Below, in pieces: positions 8,074 through 17,087 of a stretch of 64,000 nt of DNA. The translations under genes were made by a program, and so were the position numbers. This DNA is from Alphaproteobacteria bacterium (GTDB lineage Bacteria > Pseudomonadota > Alphaproteobacteria > CAAGCB01 > CAG-977): NCBI GenBank assembly GCA_900768845.1, contig CAAGEK010000020.1, forward strand, positions 1-64,000, read 5' to 3'. The notes under the pieces were generated by a model. The model did no database searches, was not told where the DNA came from, and worked only from the letters and a program-made list of their open reading frames with translations. The stretch's first letter is position 1; each line of letters starts with the position of its first letter.

Positions 8074-8670
8074 TTAAAAGTCAAAGCGGACTTTCGCCAT
8101 CAAAACATCGGCTTTGAATTTGGAAGACGATCTCGTAAAGTCGTGCAAAGAGCTATAAGACTTGATTTCGTCAAAGTCATCCGCCGCCTGAATGTGACGG
8201 TATTCAATCGCCAAATGCAACGGCACGACGGGCAAACCGTATTCCAAACCGACCATTCCCTGATACATGGGGGTCTTTTCGCCCTCCACTTTGCCGTACC
8301 CCGCGCCGACGCCCGCATACAAACCGAACACGGGAACACGGACATAAGCGTTTGCCATTGCCGCATTCACCGTCATCGTTTCATTTCTTAACAGCCATGT
8401 ATCGCCCCATTTTACGGGAGCGTTCACATCGCTTTGCGTTCTGAAGCCTTCGATTTCGACGCGCACGGGAATCACGGGAATATCATAACCCAACGCCAGA
8501 GAATACATCGGAGAGTTGTCATATCTGTTTTTCAGCTCATCTTTGTCCGTAAAGGTTTTCAAATCGCTGTCGTTGATGTTCAACCCCGCGCCGGCGGACA
8601 AATAAAAGTCCGCACGAGCCGCCGAAGCGGAAAACAAAACGGCAATAGTTGCCAACAAAAACTTTTTCAT
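8074..8670 (-). CDS. Outer-membrane beta-barrel protein (OmpA/porin-like small barrel)
   Basis: The 198-residue protein starts with a clear signal peptide ending in SAARA before DFYLSAGAGLN, the usual opening strand of small eight-stranded barrels. Alternating hydrophobic strands such as YVRVPVFGLYAGVGAGYG and LHLAIEYRHI follow, and the chain ends in phenylalanine (VRFDF), the signature read by the barrel assembly machinery. Ligand or role cannot be told. AAGGAACAG precedes the start. It lies 17 bases after dapB and probably shares its transcript, with a terminator right after. Confidence 0.85.
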   Translation of the reverse strand: MKKFLLATIAVLFSASAARADFYLSAGAGLNINDSDLKTFTDKDELKNRYDNSPMYSLALGYDIPVIPVRVEIEGFRTQSDVNAPVKWGDTWLLRNETMTVNAAMANAYVRVPVFGLYAGVGAGYGKVEGEKTPMYQGMVGLEYGLPVVPLHLAIEYRHIQAADDFDEIKSYSSLHDFTRSSSKFKADVLMAKVRFDF

Positions 8671-8687
8671 TGCTGTTCCTTTTTCAA

Positions 8688-9485
8688 TTAAAGTCCCAAA
8701 ACATCCCGCATGGTGTAAAGCCCCGCAGGTTTACCATCCGCCCATTTCGCCGCCCGCAACGCGCCGTTTGCGAAAACCTCTCTGGAAGAAGCCTTGTGCG
8801 TCAATTCGATGCGTTCTCCGTCGCCCGCAAAGATGACGGTATGGTCGCCGACGACATCGCCGCCGCGCAAAACCGCAAATCCGATTTCTCCGACGGGACG
8901 TGCGCCGATCATACCTTCTCTGGACATCCGTTTAACGGCATTCAAAGCGACGCCCCGACCGTCCGCCACGGCTTTCCCCAATCCCAAAGCCGTTCCCGAA
9001 GGAGCGTCTGCTTTGTTGCGATGATGCATTTCCAAAATTTCAATATCGTATGAGGGATCCAAAACGGAAGCGACTTTTTGAGCCAATGCGAATAAAACGT
9101 TGACGCCGACGCTCATATTCGGAGCGGCGACAACCGGTGTTTTTTCAGCGCATTTGCGGATTTGTTCAAATTGTCCGTCATTGATGCCGGTCGTCCCGAT
9201 AATCAGGATTTTTCCCGTTTCCGCGGCGATTGTCGCGTGTTCGACACTGGCCGCCGGACTGGTAAAGTCCAAAACCGCATCGGCGGCTTCAAACAATTCC
9301 CACGGATAAGCGGTCACTTTGACCCCCATTGATCCGGTTCCCGCGACTTCGCCCAAATCGCGTCCGATAAAGCCGCTTTCGCGACGTTCGGATCCGCCGA
9401 TCAACTGAAATCCTTCGGTTGCGATCGTCCGAGCCATCAACATCCGCCCCATGCGCCCCGCACATCCCGTTACACCTATTTTCAT
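8688..9485 (-). CDS. dapB: 4-hydroxy-tetrahydrodipicolinate reductase
   Basis: DapB reduces 4-hydroxy-tetrahydrodipicolinate with NAD(P)H in the diaminopimelate/lysine pathway and so feeds peptidoglycan synthesis. The 265-residue product has the N-terminal nucleotide-binding motif GCAGRMGRM, the FTSPAAS and GTTGI segments, and the substrate-binding signature HHRNKADAPSGTAL, all at expected places. The start at 9485 is preceded by GGAGCAAGG; the frame is open upstream but without family similarity. Length matches the family. It is the first gene of a short unit ending in the outer-membrane barrel gene. Confidence 0.96.
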   Translation of the reverse strand: MKIGVTGCAGRMGRMLMARTIATEGFQLIGGSERRESGFIGRDLGEVAGTGSMGVKVTAYPWELFEAADAVLDFTSPAASVEHATIAAETGKILIIGTTGINDGQFEQIRKCAEKTPVVAAPNMSVGVNVLFALAQKVASVLDPSYDIEILEMHHRNKADAPSGTALGLGKAVADGRGVALNAVKRMSREGMIGARPVGEIGFAVLRGGDVVGDHTVIFAGDGERIELTHKASSREVFANGALRAAKWADGKPAGLYTMRDVLGL

Positions 9486-9516
9486 GCGCCTTGCTCCATG
9501 AATAAAAAACCGTTTT

Positions 9517-9545
9517 ATCGTACTGGAAAGGGCATCAGGGTTCAA
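9517..9545 (-). promoter_or_regulatory. Probable dapB promoter
   Basis: On the minus strand TTGAAC (9545-9540) and TACGAT (9522-9517) are 17 bases apart and lie 31 bases before the dapB start. Confidence 0.5.
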
Positions 9546-9676
9546 TATAATAAAGTTGACAATTCGTCCGCATTTACAGCCGTCATCTTCCGCTCCCCGA
9601 AAAAATGAATCTTCTTGATTTTTATAACACAAATAAGTACAATTAATGATATAGAATCAAATAAGGATTCATAAAT

Positions 9677-9964
9677 ATGAATGACCCTGTAATAACAGCA
9701 TTGCAAACCCTTTCACGCATCAACAGTACATATAATATTTGTAAGGCTTTACAAGAAAAAGACCTTAATGCCCTGTTTCGTGAAACAATATTCTGCCTTT
9801 CGACAGAAGCTGTTTTTGCCGCTTATGAAAAGCGTATCTCTTTGTTAGAGATGCAAAGACAAAACGTTCAACGGCAATATGAAATACAAAGGCAAATGTA
9901 TGTTGCGATAACTTGCGCTCCGGCTTATCGCGATTCCTTCTTTATCGAGGCTTTTTCATACTAA
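9677..9964 (+). CDS. Hypothetical 95-residue protein
   Basis: An ATG preceded by AAGGA at 9-base spacing opens a frame of 95 codons with an AT-rich composition. The product has a predicted helical middle (LLEMQRQNVQRQYEIQRQM) and no recognised motif or signal peptide. It ends exactly where a dnaJ relic begins on the other strand, so the stop may not be ancestral. Coding status is uncertain. Confidence 0.4.
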   Translation: MNDPVITALQTLSRINSTYNICKALQEKDLNALFRETIFCLSTEAVFAAYEKRISLLEMQRQNVQRQYEIQRQMYVAITCAPAYRDSFFIEAFSY

Positions 9965-9965
9965 C

Positions 9966-10115
9966 AAGAGTTTTTCCGACGCGAACTGTTTCAACAGTTC
10001 CTTTTGTTTCGCCGGCAGTTTCGTCGGCTTTGATGCGGGGAAACGACCTGACGCCGGCAGACCTTTTGACGAAATACCCGTTATTGAGCAAACTCCGGAT
10101 TTTTGTATGGCACGA
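9966..10115 (-). pseudogene. Relic of a dnaJ 3' end
   Basis: On the minus strand the reading KPTKLPAKQKELLKQFAS closely matches [17 protein letters not shown] near the C-terminus of the DnaJ encoded at 11.6-12.8 kb. Bases 9981-10028 also match the dnaJ 3' region at roughly nine bases in ten. Upstream, in another frame, KIRSLLNNGYFVKRSAGVR matches the preceding DnaJ segment [19 protein letters not shown] loosely, so at least one frameshift is present. No J domain or zinc-binding region remains. It may be a decayed duplicate of the local dnaJ or the remnant of a second DnaJ-type gene. Confidence 0.55.
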
Positions 10116-10495
10116 AAGAGCTTGCCGCCACATCCGGAAAACAAACTTCAATGCGGCCGCAAGAAAAAACGCCGATGAATTAAAAACAGCCTCGCCTGTT
10201 TGGTGCGCCCGCGGTAAACACACAATAAAATTGACTTTTCCCTGCCGCTTTCCGATAATAAACAACAAGTGTTTATACACCCAGTCGTCCGATGGCGGAC
10301 GCAGAGCCTTCATAAGCTCTTGAAAAAGCGGCGTTTGATATGAACGTTGATATCCGTTATGCCAAAACGGAAACATATCCCCGACTTATCTTTGATGGTC
10401 GGGGAGCTTTTGGCGTATGTTCAGAAACCCCGATTTTCTTCGGATGGTTTTAAAGGTCGAAAGGATCAAACTTTTTCTTGATTTATGAACTCCCC
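10116..10495. other. Non-coding or decayed stretch
   Basis: No convincing gene is seen. Frames are open on both strands (one minus frame reaches 10376), but their products have no recognisable features. A 7-bp hairpin (CCCCGAC 10379-10385 with GTCGGGG 10398-10404) followed by AGCTTTT could be a weak terminator. Confidence 0.5.
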
Positions 10496-10525
10496 GACCG
10501 CCTTTTCAGGCGGTCTTTTCGTTTT
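10496..10525 (+). terminator. Terminator upstream of the lipoprotein pair
   Basis: A GACCGCC/GGCGGTC stem (10496-10502 with 10509-10515) with a 6-base loop and TTTTCGTTTTT tail sits 19 bases before the first lipoprotein ATG. It isolates the pair from upstream transcription. Confidence 0.75.
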
Positions 10526-10543
10526 TGTGTTTGAGAGAGTTAA

Positions 10544-11011
10544 ATGAAAAAGTATTTGCTTTTATGCATATTTCTAATACAAGGATGCTCATCTAATTTA
10601 TTTTTGAGCTATTATAATGAAGAACAAGCTTCTTCGGGAAATCAAACGGTATGCGAAAAACGTTATGTGCAGATTATTGAAACGTCAAATTTGGACAGTA
10701 AAATAAAAAAGTATCAGGATAAACGATACGAAATCATCGGTTTTTCAGAATTTGAAGACGAATGGGAACCGCGTTCTTTCGCTATAGAGACAGCAAAAGA
10801 AAAAAACGCCTGCCTCGTTATTATCGGATCTTCTTTATCGGAAACACAAGAAAGAAGCTACCTTGTCGCCGTACCTTCTACAGGTTACGCCCATCATTCA
10901 AACGGGACATCATCGACTTACACGTCTTATTCATACGTAAATTCAACATATTATGTAAATATTTACAAGCAAAAAGCCGTTTTTATGGCAAAGAAAAAGG
11001 GATACAAATAA
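10544..11011 (+). CDS. Putative lipoprotein, unknown function
   Basis: The 155-residue product begins with a lipoprotein signal peptide ending in the lipobox LIQGC, so Cys15 would be acylated. The mature part includes a segment rich in Ser, Thr and Tyr (STYTSYSYVNSTYYVNIY) near the end. I do not recognise the family. GAGAG precedes the start. The next lipoprotein gene begins within the stop codon (TAATG overlap), so the two are translationally coupled. Base composition is clearly more AT-rich than the neighbouring housekeeping genes, which fits horizontal acquisition. Confidence 0.75.
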   Translation: MKKYLLLCIFLIQGCSSNLFLSYYNEEQASSGNQTVCEKRYVQIIETSNLDSKIKKYQDKRYEIIGFSEFEDEWEPRSFAIETAKEKNACLVIIGSSLSETQERSYLVAVPSTGYAHHSNGTSSTYTSYSYVNSTYYVNIYKQKAVFMAKKKGYK

Positions 11012-11598
11012 TGAAACACATAATATTATTTGTTTTATTACTTAACGGATGTGCTAACTTTTCAGTCGGAAACATTCCTTCAGTATCTATTGACACAAAT
11101 GCCATCAGTTTAAAAAAAGAAGATAAAAAGAACCTAACTTTTTCTTTTTCATTTTACAGAGAAACCTCTGATTTTTCCTCCTCTCTTGGTCAGGAAAAAA
11201 TGATAAAAACTGTAAAGGAAATTTTCGGACAATCCGGATTATTCAATAAAGTTCACTATGTTCCTTTGGAAAAACGGGAAGATTTCCATATTCACTTTGA
11301 TGTAAAGACAAGTGCTACGCCATTAGGAACTCAGAATGATTTAGCCCTTCTATCCGGCACTTTTCTAACAATCTTCCCCATATGGATAAATATATATGCA
11401 GATACGACAATGTATGTATATCAAGAAAACAAAGAAATTTATTCTTTAACAGCTGCTGAAAATATTAAAGAAGTTATTTGGCTTCCTTTTATTGTATTTT
11501 CACCATTTTTAAATCACGCTACAGTCGGAGCATATACCCGAAACAAAATATTTAAATATTTCCTGAATGCGATTATCGAAGAAAAATTATACGAATAA
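11011..11598 (+). CDS. Putative lipoprotein, unknown function
   Basis: The 195-residue product has a lipoprotein signal peptide with lipobox LLNGC. The mature domain has alternating strands and a hydrophobic segment around FLTIFPIWINIY, then another near WLPFIVFSPFL, so it may contact or cross a membrane. No family is recognised. The ATG overlaps the stop of the previous lipoprotein gene by one base, and a terminator follows after 6 bases, so the pair forms a closed two-gene unit. AT-rich like its partner. Confidence 0.75.
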   Translation: MKHIILFVLLLNGCANFSVGNIPSVSIDTNAISLKKEDKKNLTFSFSFYRETSDFSSSLGQEKMIKTVKEIFGQSGLFNKVHYVPLEKREDFHIHFDVKTSATPLGTQNDLALLSGTFLTIFPIWINIYADTTMYVYQENKEIYSLTAAENIKEVIWLPFIVFSPFLNHATVGAYTRNKIFKYFLNAIIEEKLYE

Positions 11599-11604
11599 AC
11601 GAAA

Positions 11605-11627
11605 CCCCCCTTCATCGGGGGGCTTTT
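11605..11627. terminator. Terminator between the lipoprotein pair and dnaJ
   Basis: Six C (11605-11610) pair with six G (11617-11622) across a 6-base loop and are followed by CTTTTATTT on the plus strand. It separates two convergent transcripts. Confidence 0.8.
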
Positions 11628-11648
11628 ATTTCAGGATTTTTCAAAGCC

Positions 11649-12794
11649 TTATTTCTTCAGATTGTCCACAAATTCTTTAATCTTATCGAAAAAGCTTTCG
11701 GATTCGGGGCTGGTGTTTTTGCTTTCCTCTGCAAACTGTTTCAACAGGTCTTTTTGTTTCGCCGTCAGTTTCGTCGGCGTTTCAACCTTAAAGCGCACAA
11801 ACAAATCGCCGGTATTGCGCGACTGAAGCCCGACCATTCCCTTTTTACGCAAACGGATTTCATGCCCCGTCTGTGTTCCGGCTTCTATCGTTATCTTTTC
11901 CGTCGTCCCGTCCAAGCACGGAATTTCCATTTCCTCGCCCAAAGCCGCCGCCGTCATCGCCAAAGGCACCGTGCAAAACAGGTTCATCCCTTCACGTTTG
12001 AAAATCTTATGCGGTTTGATATGCACGAAAATATACAAATCCCCGTTCGGCCCGCCGTGACTGCCCGCTTCGCCCTGTCCCGTCAGACGCATCCTGTTTT
12101 CATCGTCAATGCCGGCCGGAATGTTGACTTCCAACACCTTTTTACGCGAAACTTTGCCCGTCCCGCCGCATTTTTTGCAAGGATTTTTAATCACTTTACC
12201 CGTGCCGTGACATGACGGGCACATCCGTTCTTCAATGAAAAATCCGGACTGTCTGCGCACCCTTCCCGTTCCGCGGCACATCTCGCACGTTTCGGCTTTC
12301 GAACCTTCCGCCGCACCCGTTCCGTCGCAATCCTCGCATTTTACGGAAGACTGGATTTCTATTTCTTTTTTAACGCCGGAAAAAGCCTCTTCCAAAGAAA
12401 TTTCCAAATTATAACGGATGTCCGCGCCGCGTTCGCCTTCATAACGGGGGGAACGGCGCGCCCCGCCCATGAATTCGCTGAAGATGTCTTCAAAAATGTT
12501 GCCGAACCCGCCCGCAGAGCCGAAATCGAAGTTAAAACCGCCGAAACCCGCGCCTGCGCCGGCTCCCTGAGCGAAAGCGGCGTGACCGTAACGGTCGTAA
12601 GCCGCCCGTTTCTGGCCGTCCTTTAAAACTTCGTACGCTTCCGTAACCTCGCGGAACTTGACTTCCGCCTCCTTATCATCAGGATTGCGGTCGGGATGGT
12701 ACTTCATGGCCAAAGACCGATACGCCTTTTTAATTTCCGCATCGGACGCCCCTTTTGAAAGTCCCAAAAGCTCGTAATAATCCTGCTTTTCCAT
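11649..12794 (-). CDS. dnaJ: Chaperone DnaJ
   Basis: DnaJ delivers unfolded proteins to DnaK and stimulates its ATPase. The 381-residue product has a J domain (residues 1-70) with the essential HPD at 33-35, a Gly/Phe-rich linker, four CxxCxGxG zinc-binding repeats ([32 protein letters not shown]) and the substrate-binding C-terminal domains. I start it at 12794 because [11 protein letters not shown] is the usual family N-terminus; the frame extends 22 codons upstream into the dnaK end without similarity. It follows dnaK by about 70 bases on the same strand. Confidence 0.97.
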   Translation of the reverse strand: MEKQDYYELLGLSKGASDAEIKKAYRSLAMKYHPDRNPDDKEAEVKFREVTEAYEVLKDGQKRAAYDRYGHAAFAQGAGAGAGFGGFNFDFGSAGGFGNIFEDIFSEFMGGARRSPRYEGERGADIRYNLEISLEEAFSGVKKEIEIQSSVKCEDCDGTGAAEGSKAETCEMCRGTGRVRRQSGFFIEERMCPSCHGTGKVIKNPCKKCGGTGKVSRKKVLEVNIPAGIDDENRMRLTGQGEAGSHGGPNGDLYIFVHIKPHKIFKREGMNLFCTVPLAMTAAALGEEMEIPCLDGTTEKITIEAGTQTGHEIRLRKKGMVGLQSRNTGDLFVRFKVETPTKLTAKQKDLLKQFAEESKNTSPESESFFDKIKEFVDNLKK

Positions 12795-12863
12795 TTTTGA
12801 ATGCCCCGTAAAAAAACCGTCCGGAGTCATCTTATACTCCGAACGGTTATGTATTGGCAAGAA

Positions 12864-14783
12864 TTAGTCCTTTTTGACTTCTTCAAAATCGGCGTCGACA
12901 ACGTCGTCGTCGGCTTTTGCCTGTTCGCCCGCCCCGTCGGAAGACGATCCCGCCGCGGAAGGCTGTTCCGCACCGGCCTGTTGAGCTTTGTACATCGCTT
13001 CACCCAACTTCATCGCAGATTGCATCAGCGCGTCGGATTTCGACTTGATCTTGTCCGAATCGCCCGAATCAAGGACTTCCTGCAACGCTTTAATATCCGC
13101 TTCCACACGTTCCCTGTCGGACGCGGCGACTTTGTCCCCCAGTTCCTTCAGGTTCTTTTCGGTTTCGTGAATCAGGGATTCGGCGCGGTTTTTGGCTTCA
13201 ACGCCCTCTTTTTTCTTTTTGTCTTCGGCCGCATGGGCTTCGGCGTCCTTGACCATCTTGTCGATATCGGCTTCGCTCAAACCGCCCGAAGATTGAATCC
13301 GGATGGTCTGTTCCTTGCCGGTCGCCTTGTCCTTGGCGGATACGTTGACAATGCCGTTCGCGTCAATGTCAAACGTGACTTCGATTTGCGGCATACCGCG
13401 AGGAGCGGGGGGAATGCCGACCAAGTCGAACTGGCCGAGCAGTTTGTTGTCAACCGTCATTTCGCGTTCGCCCTGAAACACGCGAATCGTCACTGCGGTC
13501 TGGCCGTCTTCGGCGGTCGAGAACGTCTGGCTTTTGCGTGTCGGAATCGTCGTGTTGCGGTCGATCAGACGCGTAAACACGCCGCCCAGCGTTTCAATGC
13601 CCAAAGACAACGGCGTCACGTCCAACAAAAGAACGTCTTTGACGTCGCCTTTTAAAACGCCGCCCTGAATCGCCGCGCCCAAAGCGACGACTTCGTCGGG
13701 GTTCACGCCCTTGTGCGGGTCGCGGCCGAAAAATTCTTTGACGATTTCCTGAACCTTGGGCATACGCGTCATACCGCCGACCAAGATGACTTCGTCAACG
13801 TCGCCGGCTTTGATCCCCGCATCTTTCAACGCCGCCTTGCACGGTTCGATCGTGCGAGCCAGCAGGTCTTCGACAAGAGATTCCATCTTGGCGCGAGTCA
13901 GTTTGACGTTCAAGTGTTTCGGACCGCTTGCGTCCGCCGTGATGAACGGCAGGTTGATTTCCGTTTGTTGCGCGCTGGACAGTTCGATTTTCGCCTTTTC
14001 CGCCGCTTCTTTCAAACGTTGCAAAGCCAGTTTGTCGTTGCGCAGGTCTATACCCTGTTCCTTTTGGAACTCGTCGGCCAGATAGTTGATGATGCGTGCG
14101 TCGAAATCTTCGCCGCCCAAGAACGTGTCGCCGTTCGTCGCCTTGACCTCGAACACGCCGTCGCCGATTTCCAAAATGGAAACGTCGAACGTGCCGCCGC
14201 CCAAGTCGTAAACGACGATCGTGCCGGAATTCTTTTTATCCAAACCGTAAGCCAGCGCGGCGGCCGTCGGTTCGTTGATGATGCGCAGGACTTCCAATCC
14301 CGCGATTTTGCCGGCGTCTTTCGTCGCCTGACGTTGGGAATCGTCGAAATAGGCGGGAACGGTGATGACCGCTTGCGTTACGGGTTCCCCCAAAAACGCT
14401 TCCGCGTCCTCTTTCAATTTTTGAAGAATGAAAGCGGAAACCTGACTGGGCGCATACTTTTTGCCGTATGCGTCGACCCAAGCGTCGCCGTTTTCGCCGG
14501 CTATGATCTGATAAGGAACCAGCGTTTTGGCTTTTTCAACCTGCTTATCCGTAAAGCGGCGGCCGATCAGACGCTTGATCGCAAAAAACGTCCCTTCGGG
14601 GTTCGTCACCGCCTGACGCTTTGCGGGCTGACCGACCAAACGTTCCCCGCTTTGCGAAAACGCAACCATCGAAGGCGTCGTGCGCGCCCCTTCGGCATTT
14701 TCAATGACGCGGGCGTCCTTGCCGTCCATAATGGCAAAGCACGAATTCGTCGTACCCAAATCGATACCTATAACTTTTCCCAT
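12864..14783 (-). CDS. dnaK: Chaperone DnaK (Hsp70)
   Basis: DnaK is the ATP-dependent Hsp70 chaperone. The 639-residue protein begins [17 protein letters not shown] and has the second and third Hsp70 signatures ([14 protein letters not shown] and [14 protein letters not shown]), a substrate-binding domain and a helical lid ending in [12 protein letters not shown], close to the usual EEVxxD-type end. Length is normal for the family. It is the first gene of dnaK-dnaJ and has a promoter resembling alphaproteobacterial heat-shock promoters. Confidence 0.98.
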   Translation of the reverse strand: MGKVIGIDLGTTNSCFAIMDGKDARVIENAEGARTTPSMVAFSQSGERLVGQPAKRQAVTNPEGTFFAIKRLIGRRFTDKQVEKAKTLVPYQIIAGENGDAWVDAYGKKYAPSQVSAFILQKLKEDAEAFLGEPVTQAVITVPAYFDDSQRQATKDAGKIAGLEVLRIINEPTAAALAYGLDKKNSGTIVVYDLGGGTFDVSILEIGDGVFEVKATNGDTFLGGEDFDARIINYLADEFQKEQGIDLRNDKLALQRLKEAAEKAKIELSSAQQTEINLPFITADASGPKHLNVKLTRAKMESLVEDLLARTIEPCKAALKDAGIKAGDVDEVILVGGMTRMPKVQEIVKEFFGRDPHKGVNPDEVVALGAAIQGGVLKGDVKDVLLLDVTPLSLGIETLGGVFTRLIDRNTTIPTRKSQTFSTAEDGQTAVTIRVFQGEREMTVDNKLLGQFDLVGIPPAPRGMPQIEVTFDIDANGIVNVSAKDKATGKEQTIRIQSSGGLSEADIDKMVKDAEAHAAEDKKKKEGVEAKNRAESLIHETEKNLKELGDKVAASDRERVEADIKALQEVLDSGDSDKIKSKSDALMQSAMKLGEAMYKAQQAGAEQPSAAGSSSDGAGEQAKADDDVVDADFEEVKKD

Positions 14784-14835
14784 AGAAAACCTCGTTTCCG
14801 TTTGTAAGAACCATGATAAAATTCATTATGTCCCG

Positions 14836-14868
14836 TATATAAGGGCGGTTTTTTTGTTTTGCAATCTC
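14836..14868 (-). promoter_or_regulatory. dnaK promoter, heat-shock-like
   Basis: Read on the minus strand, TTGCAA (14864-14859) and TATATA (14841-14836) are 17 bases apart. The same bases also give CTTATAT, a full match to the -10 (CYTATNT) described for alphaproteobacterial RpoH promoters, with ATTG 18 bases upstream in place of CTTG. Confidence 0.6.
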
Positions 14869-14970
14869 TACTAAAGTTTTTTTTCAAAATTTTTATACGG
14901 ACGGATGACTTTTTGAAAAGGCGACGCTATGATACGGGCTTGAGGTTCTATCAAACACAAGGCCTGCCTT

Positions 14971-16041
14971 ATGAAAAACTTATTGCAAAAAGCCAAATCC
15001 CTTTTCCTGTCCGCCCTTTTAAAAATCAAAGGGATCCCGTCGCTCCCGTTTGTTGAAAAATCGGTGCAAACCGTGTCCGCCATGTGGAAGGAAGTCAAGG
15101 TCTTCCTGAAAACCTCACCCGATTTCATCCCTCCGTCAAAAGAAAAAGTCGTTTCCTTCGTTTTAAAATGGTGGCATTGGATGCTGGGCGGCGTTTTCGC
15201 CTTTCTGGTGTTGTACTACCCCGCCGGAGCCGTTTTGACGCACCAGATTGACGACAATCCGTCCTTTATGGAAAAAAGAATCAACGACAACGCCCCGAAA
15301 ACGGTTCAAACGCTGTATTCTTTAATCAACAGGGAAATCAACGTACACGTTTGGACGCCGAATCTGCCGTTCTTTTTCCCGTCGGCGGTTCTGGACAATA
15401 TGCCGGCCTATCAGACGGGCGAAATGAACGCCGTCCGTGAAACGGTGAAAACGTTGAGCGAAGTCAATCCCGACGTTGCGGAATTGAAATCGGCCGCCGA
15501 ACGGTTGAGCGTTTCCCCGACGGCATGGTATCTGTCGGGATTGAAACCTTCCGTTTCCGCAAACAGCCAGTATCAAAAAGCCCGAACGGAGTTGATGACG
15601 TATGAAAAAGCCGTGGAAAACGCTTCCGCCGTTTTCAATACGGACGAAAGCGCGCTGAGGGCTTTGCTGACGGCGATGGCGGATGTGTTGGACGGCAACA
15701 CGGACAAAATCGCAAGACAGGTGGCAAAATATGAAAAACGCCCCTTTGATTCGCGTGCGGACAACGTGTTTTACCAAGCCAAGGGCAACACTTACGTCGT
15801 CTACCTGATGCTCAGGGACGCCAAAGACGACTTCAAGTCCGAATTTGAAAACGAGAAATTACGCCGTCTGCGTCAGGACGCTTTGGATTCTCTGACCAAA
15901 GTCCTGAACATCCGCCCGTTTCTCATTACAAACGGCGGCACGGAAACGCAATTCGTACCGAATCATCTGTTAAACGCGGGATTTTACATTTCAAAAGCGG
16001 AAGCCGACATTCGGGAAATGCTGATCCTGTTAAACAAATAA
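14971..16041 (+). CDS. DUF2333 family membrane-anchored protein
   Basis: The 356-residue product has a single membrane segment at about residues 66-90 after a short basic N-terminal region, then a large presumably periplasmic helical domain. The segments VHVWTPNLPFFFPSAVLDN and YQTGEMNAVRETV match the conserved WxPN and LDNxxxxQxG pattern that I recall for DUF2333 proteins. The molecular function of that family is not known. It lies 24 bases before a Bax-like glucosaminidase gene, and a shared role in cell-wall handling is inferred from that pairing. Family call rests on remembered pattern, not on a search. Confidence 0.7.
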   Translation: MKNLLQKAKSLFLSALLKIKGIPSLPFVEKSVQTVSAMWKEVKVFLKTSPDFIPPSKEKVVSFVLKWWHWMLGGVFAFLVLYYPAGAVLTHQIDDNPSFMEKRINDNAPKTVQTLYSLINREINVHVWTPNLPFFFPSAVLDNMPAYQTGEMNAVRETVKTLSEVNPDVAELKSAAERLSVSPTAWYLSGLKPSVSANSQYQKARTELMTYEKAVENASAVFNTDESALRALLTAMADVLDGNTDKIARQVAKYEKRPFDSRADNVFYQAKGNTYVVYLMLRDAKDDFKSEFENEKLRRLRQDALDSLTKVLNIRPFLITNGGTETQFVPNHLLNAGFYISKAEADIREMLILLNK

Positions 16042-16065
16042 TCTTGTATATCTCAAGGAGCGGAC

Positions 16066-16998
16066 ATGAATTTTATAAAACACCTGACGAAAATATCGGC
16101 CGCCCTGCTTTTGATCGCCGCCGGCGTCCTGCTGTTGCGTTCGGGAAAGAGCATCCCTTTGGAAACGGAGGGAAACGCCCTGTTGCTTCCGGAAATGAAA
16201 ACGGCTCAGATGAAGCGCGAATTTCACGATATGAAAGTCGATGTGCGTTCCGCGGCGCAAAACGGCACGCCCGTCCCGCGTATTTTCGCCCTTTCCGTTC
16301 CCGACGACTTCAACCGTTCAAAATACGATGCGGACAGGAAAGAATTGTTTCTGAACATGGTCTTGCCCGCCGTTTTACGCGCAAACGAAGAAGTCGAAGC
16401 CGAACGCGCCCGCCTGTTGTCTTTGGAACGGGAATACCGGCGCACGGGAAAACTGCCCCCCGCCTATGCCGAAGAAGCCCGTCGCATCGCCCGCAAATAT
16501 GATTCCGACGCCGAGGAACCGGCCACCCTGTTCGCGAAAACGAAACTGCGCGTCGATTTCGTCCCCGCGTCGCTGTTGCTGGCTTTGTCAATCGAAGCGA
16601 CGGGTTGGGGAACAAACGAATTTGCCAGAAAGCACAACGCCTTATTCATGGAAAAAAGCTGGGACGGAACGGGGATTGATTCCGGAGAGGCTCAAAAAGA
16701 AGGCCCGCAATATAAAATCAAAAGCTTTCCGACGATTTATGATGCGGTTCGCAGCTTTATCTTTTACCTGAACACCGGCAACTCCTTTCATCCCTTCCGC
16801 GTCGCCCGCGACGTCTTTCGCAGGGAGGGGGATAAAATCAGGGGCTACACCGCCGCGTCGCAGATGATGAATTTCCCGTACAAGCCCTTCGAGTACCCCG
16901 ACATCTTGAAACACCTGATGGAAGAAAACAAAATGATGAAGCTGGATTTAACGGAACTGGACGCCGACCTGCCCGCCGTCGCCGGCCGTTCGCCTTAG
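16066..16998 (+). CDS. Bax-like peptidoglycan glucosaminidase
   Basis: Proteins of this type carry a glucosaminidase (FlgJ/Bax-like) domain that cuts the glycan strands of peptidoglycan. The 310-residue product has an N-terminal membrane anchor or uncleaved signal (residues 10-25). The catalytic domain shows LLALSIEATGWGTNEFARKHNALF, with Glu177 as the expected catalytic residue. The motif YDAVRSFIFYLNT and the following region fit Bax rather than FlgJ. AAGGAG precedes the start. It follows the DUF2333 gene directly. A 7-bp GCCGGCC/GGCCGGC inverted repeat overlaps the stop but lacks a T run. Confidence 0.85.
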   Translation: MNFIKHLTKISAALLLIAAGVLLLRSGKSIPLETEGNALLLPEMKTAQMKREFHDMKVDVRSAAQNGTPVPRIFALSVPDDFNRSKYDADRKELFLNMVLPAVLRANEEVEAERARLLSLEREYRRTGKLPPAYAEEARRIARKYDSDAEEPATLFAKTKLRVDFVPASLLLALSIEATGWGTNEFARKHNALFMEKSWDGTGIDSGEAQKEGPQYKIKSFPTIYDAVRSFIFYLNTGNSFHPFRVARDVFRREGDKIRGYTAASQMMNFPYKPFEYPDILKHLMEENKMMKLDLTELDADLPAVAGRSP

Positions 16999-17018
16999 GC
17001 CGGCCACACTTTTCGCTA

Positions 17019-17046
17019 TTGATTTTTCCCGCACGTCTTATATAAT
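17019..17046 (+). promoter_or_regulatory. Probable promoter of the MBOAT/AlgJ-like operon
   Basis: TTGATT (17019-17024) and a consensus TATAAT (17041-17046) with a 16-base spacer lie 42 bases upstream of the MBOAT start. Confidence 0.6.
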
Positions 17047-17087
17047 CCGTCGTATTTTGAAAGACCGACAAAAGTACAGAGGTTCTT

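Noticed and set aside
9942..10376. A 144-residue minus-strand frame
   Set aside because: Only its end resembles DnaJ, and the match changes frame inside; the rest has no coding features, so I treat it as relic plus noise.
12801..14807. Very long plus-strand frames opposite dnaK
   Set aside because: These are shadows of dnaK caused by codon bias; the minus-strand gene is beyond doubt.
16981..17004. Terminator after the Bax-like gene
   Set aside because: The 7-bp inverted repeat overlaps the stop codon and has no T run.
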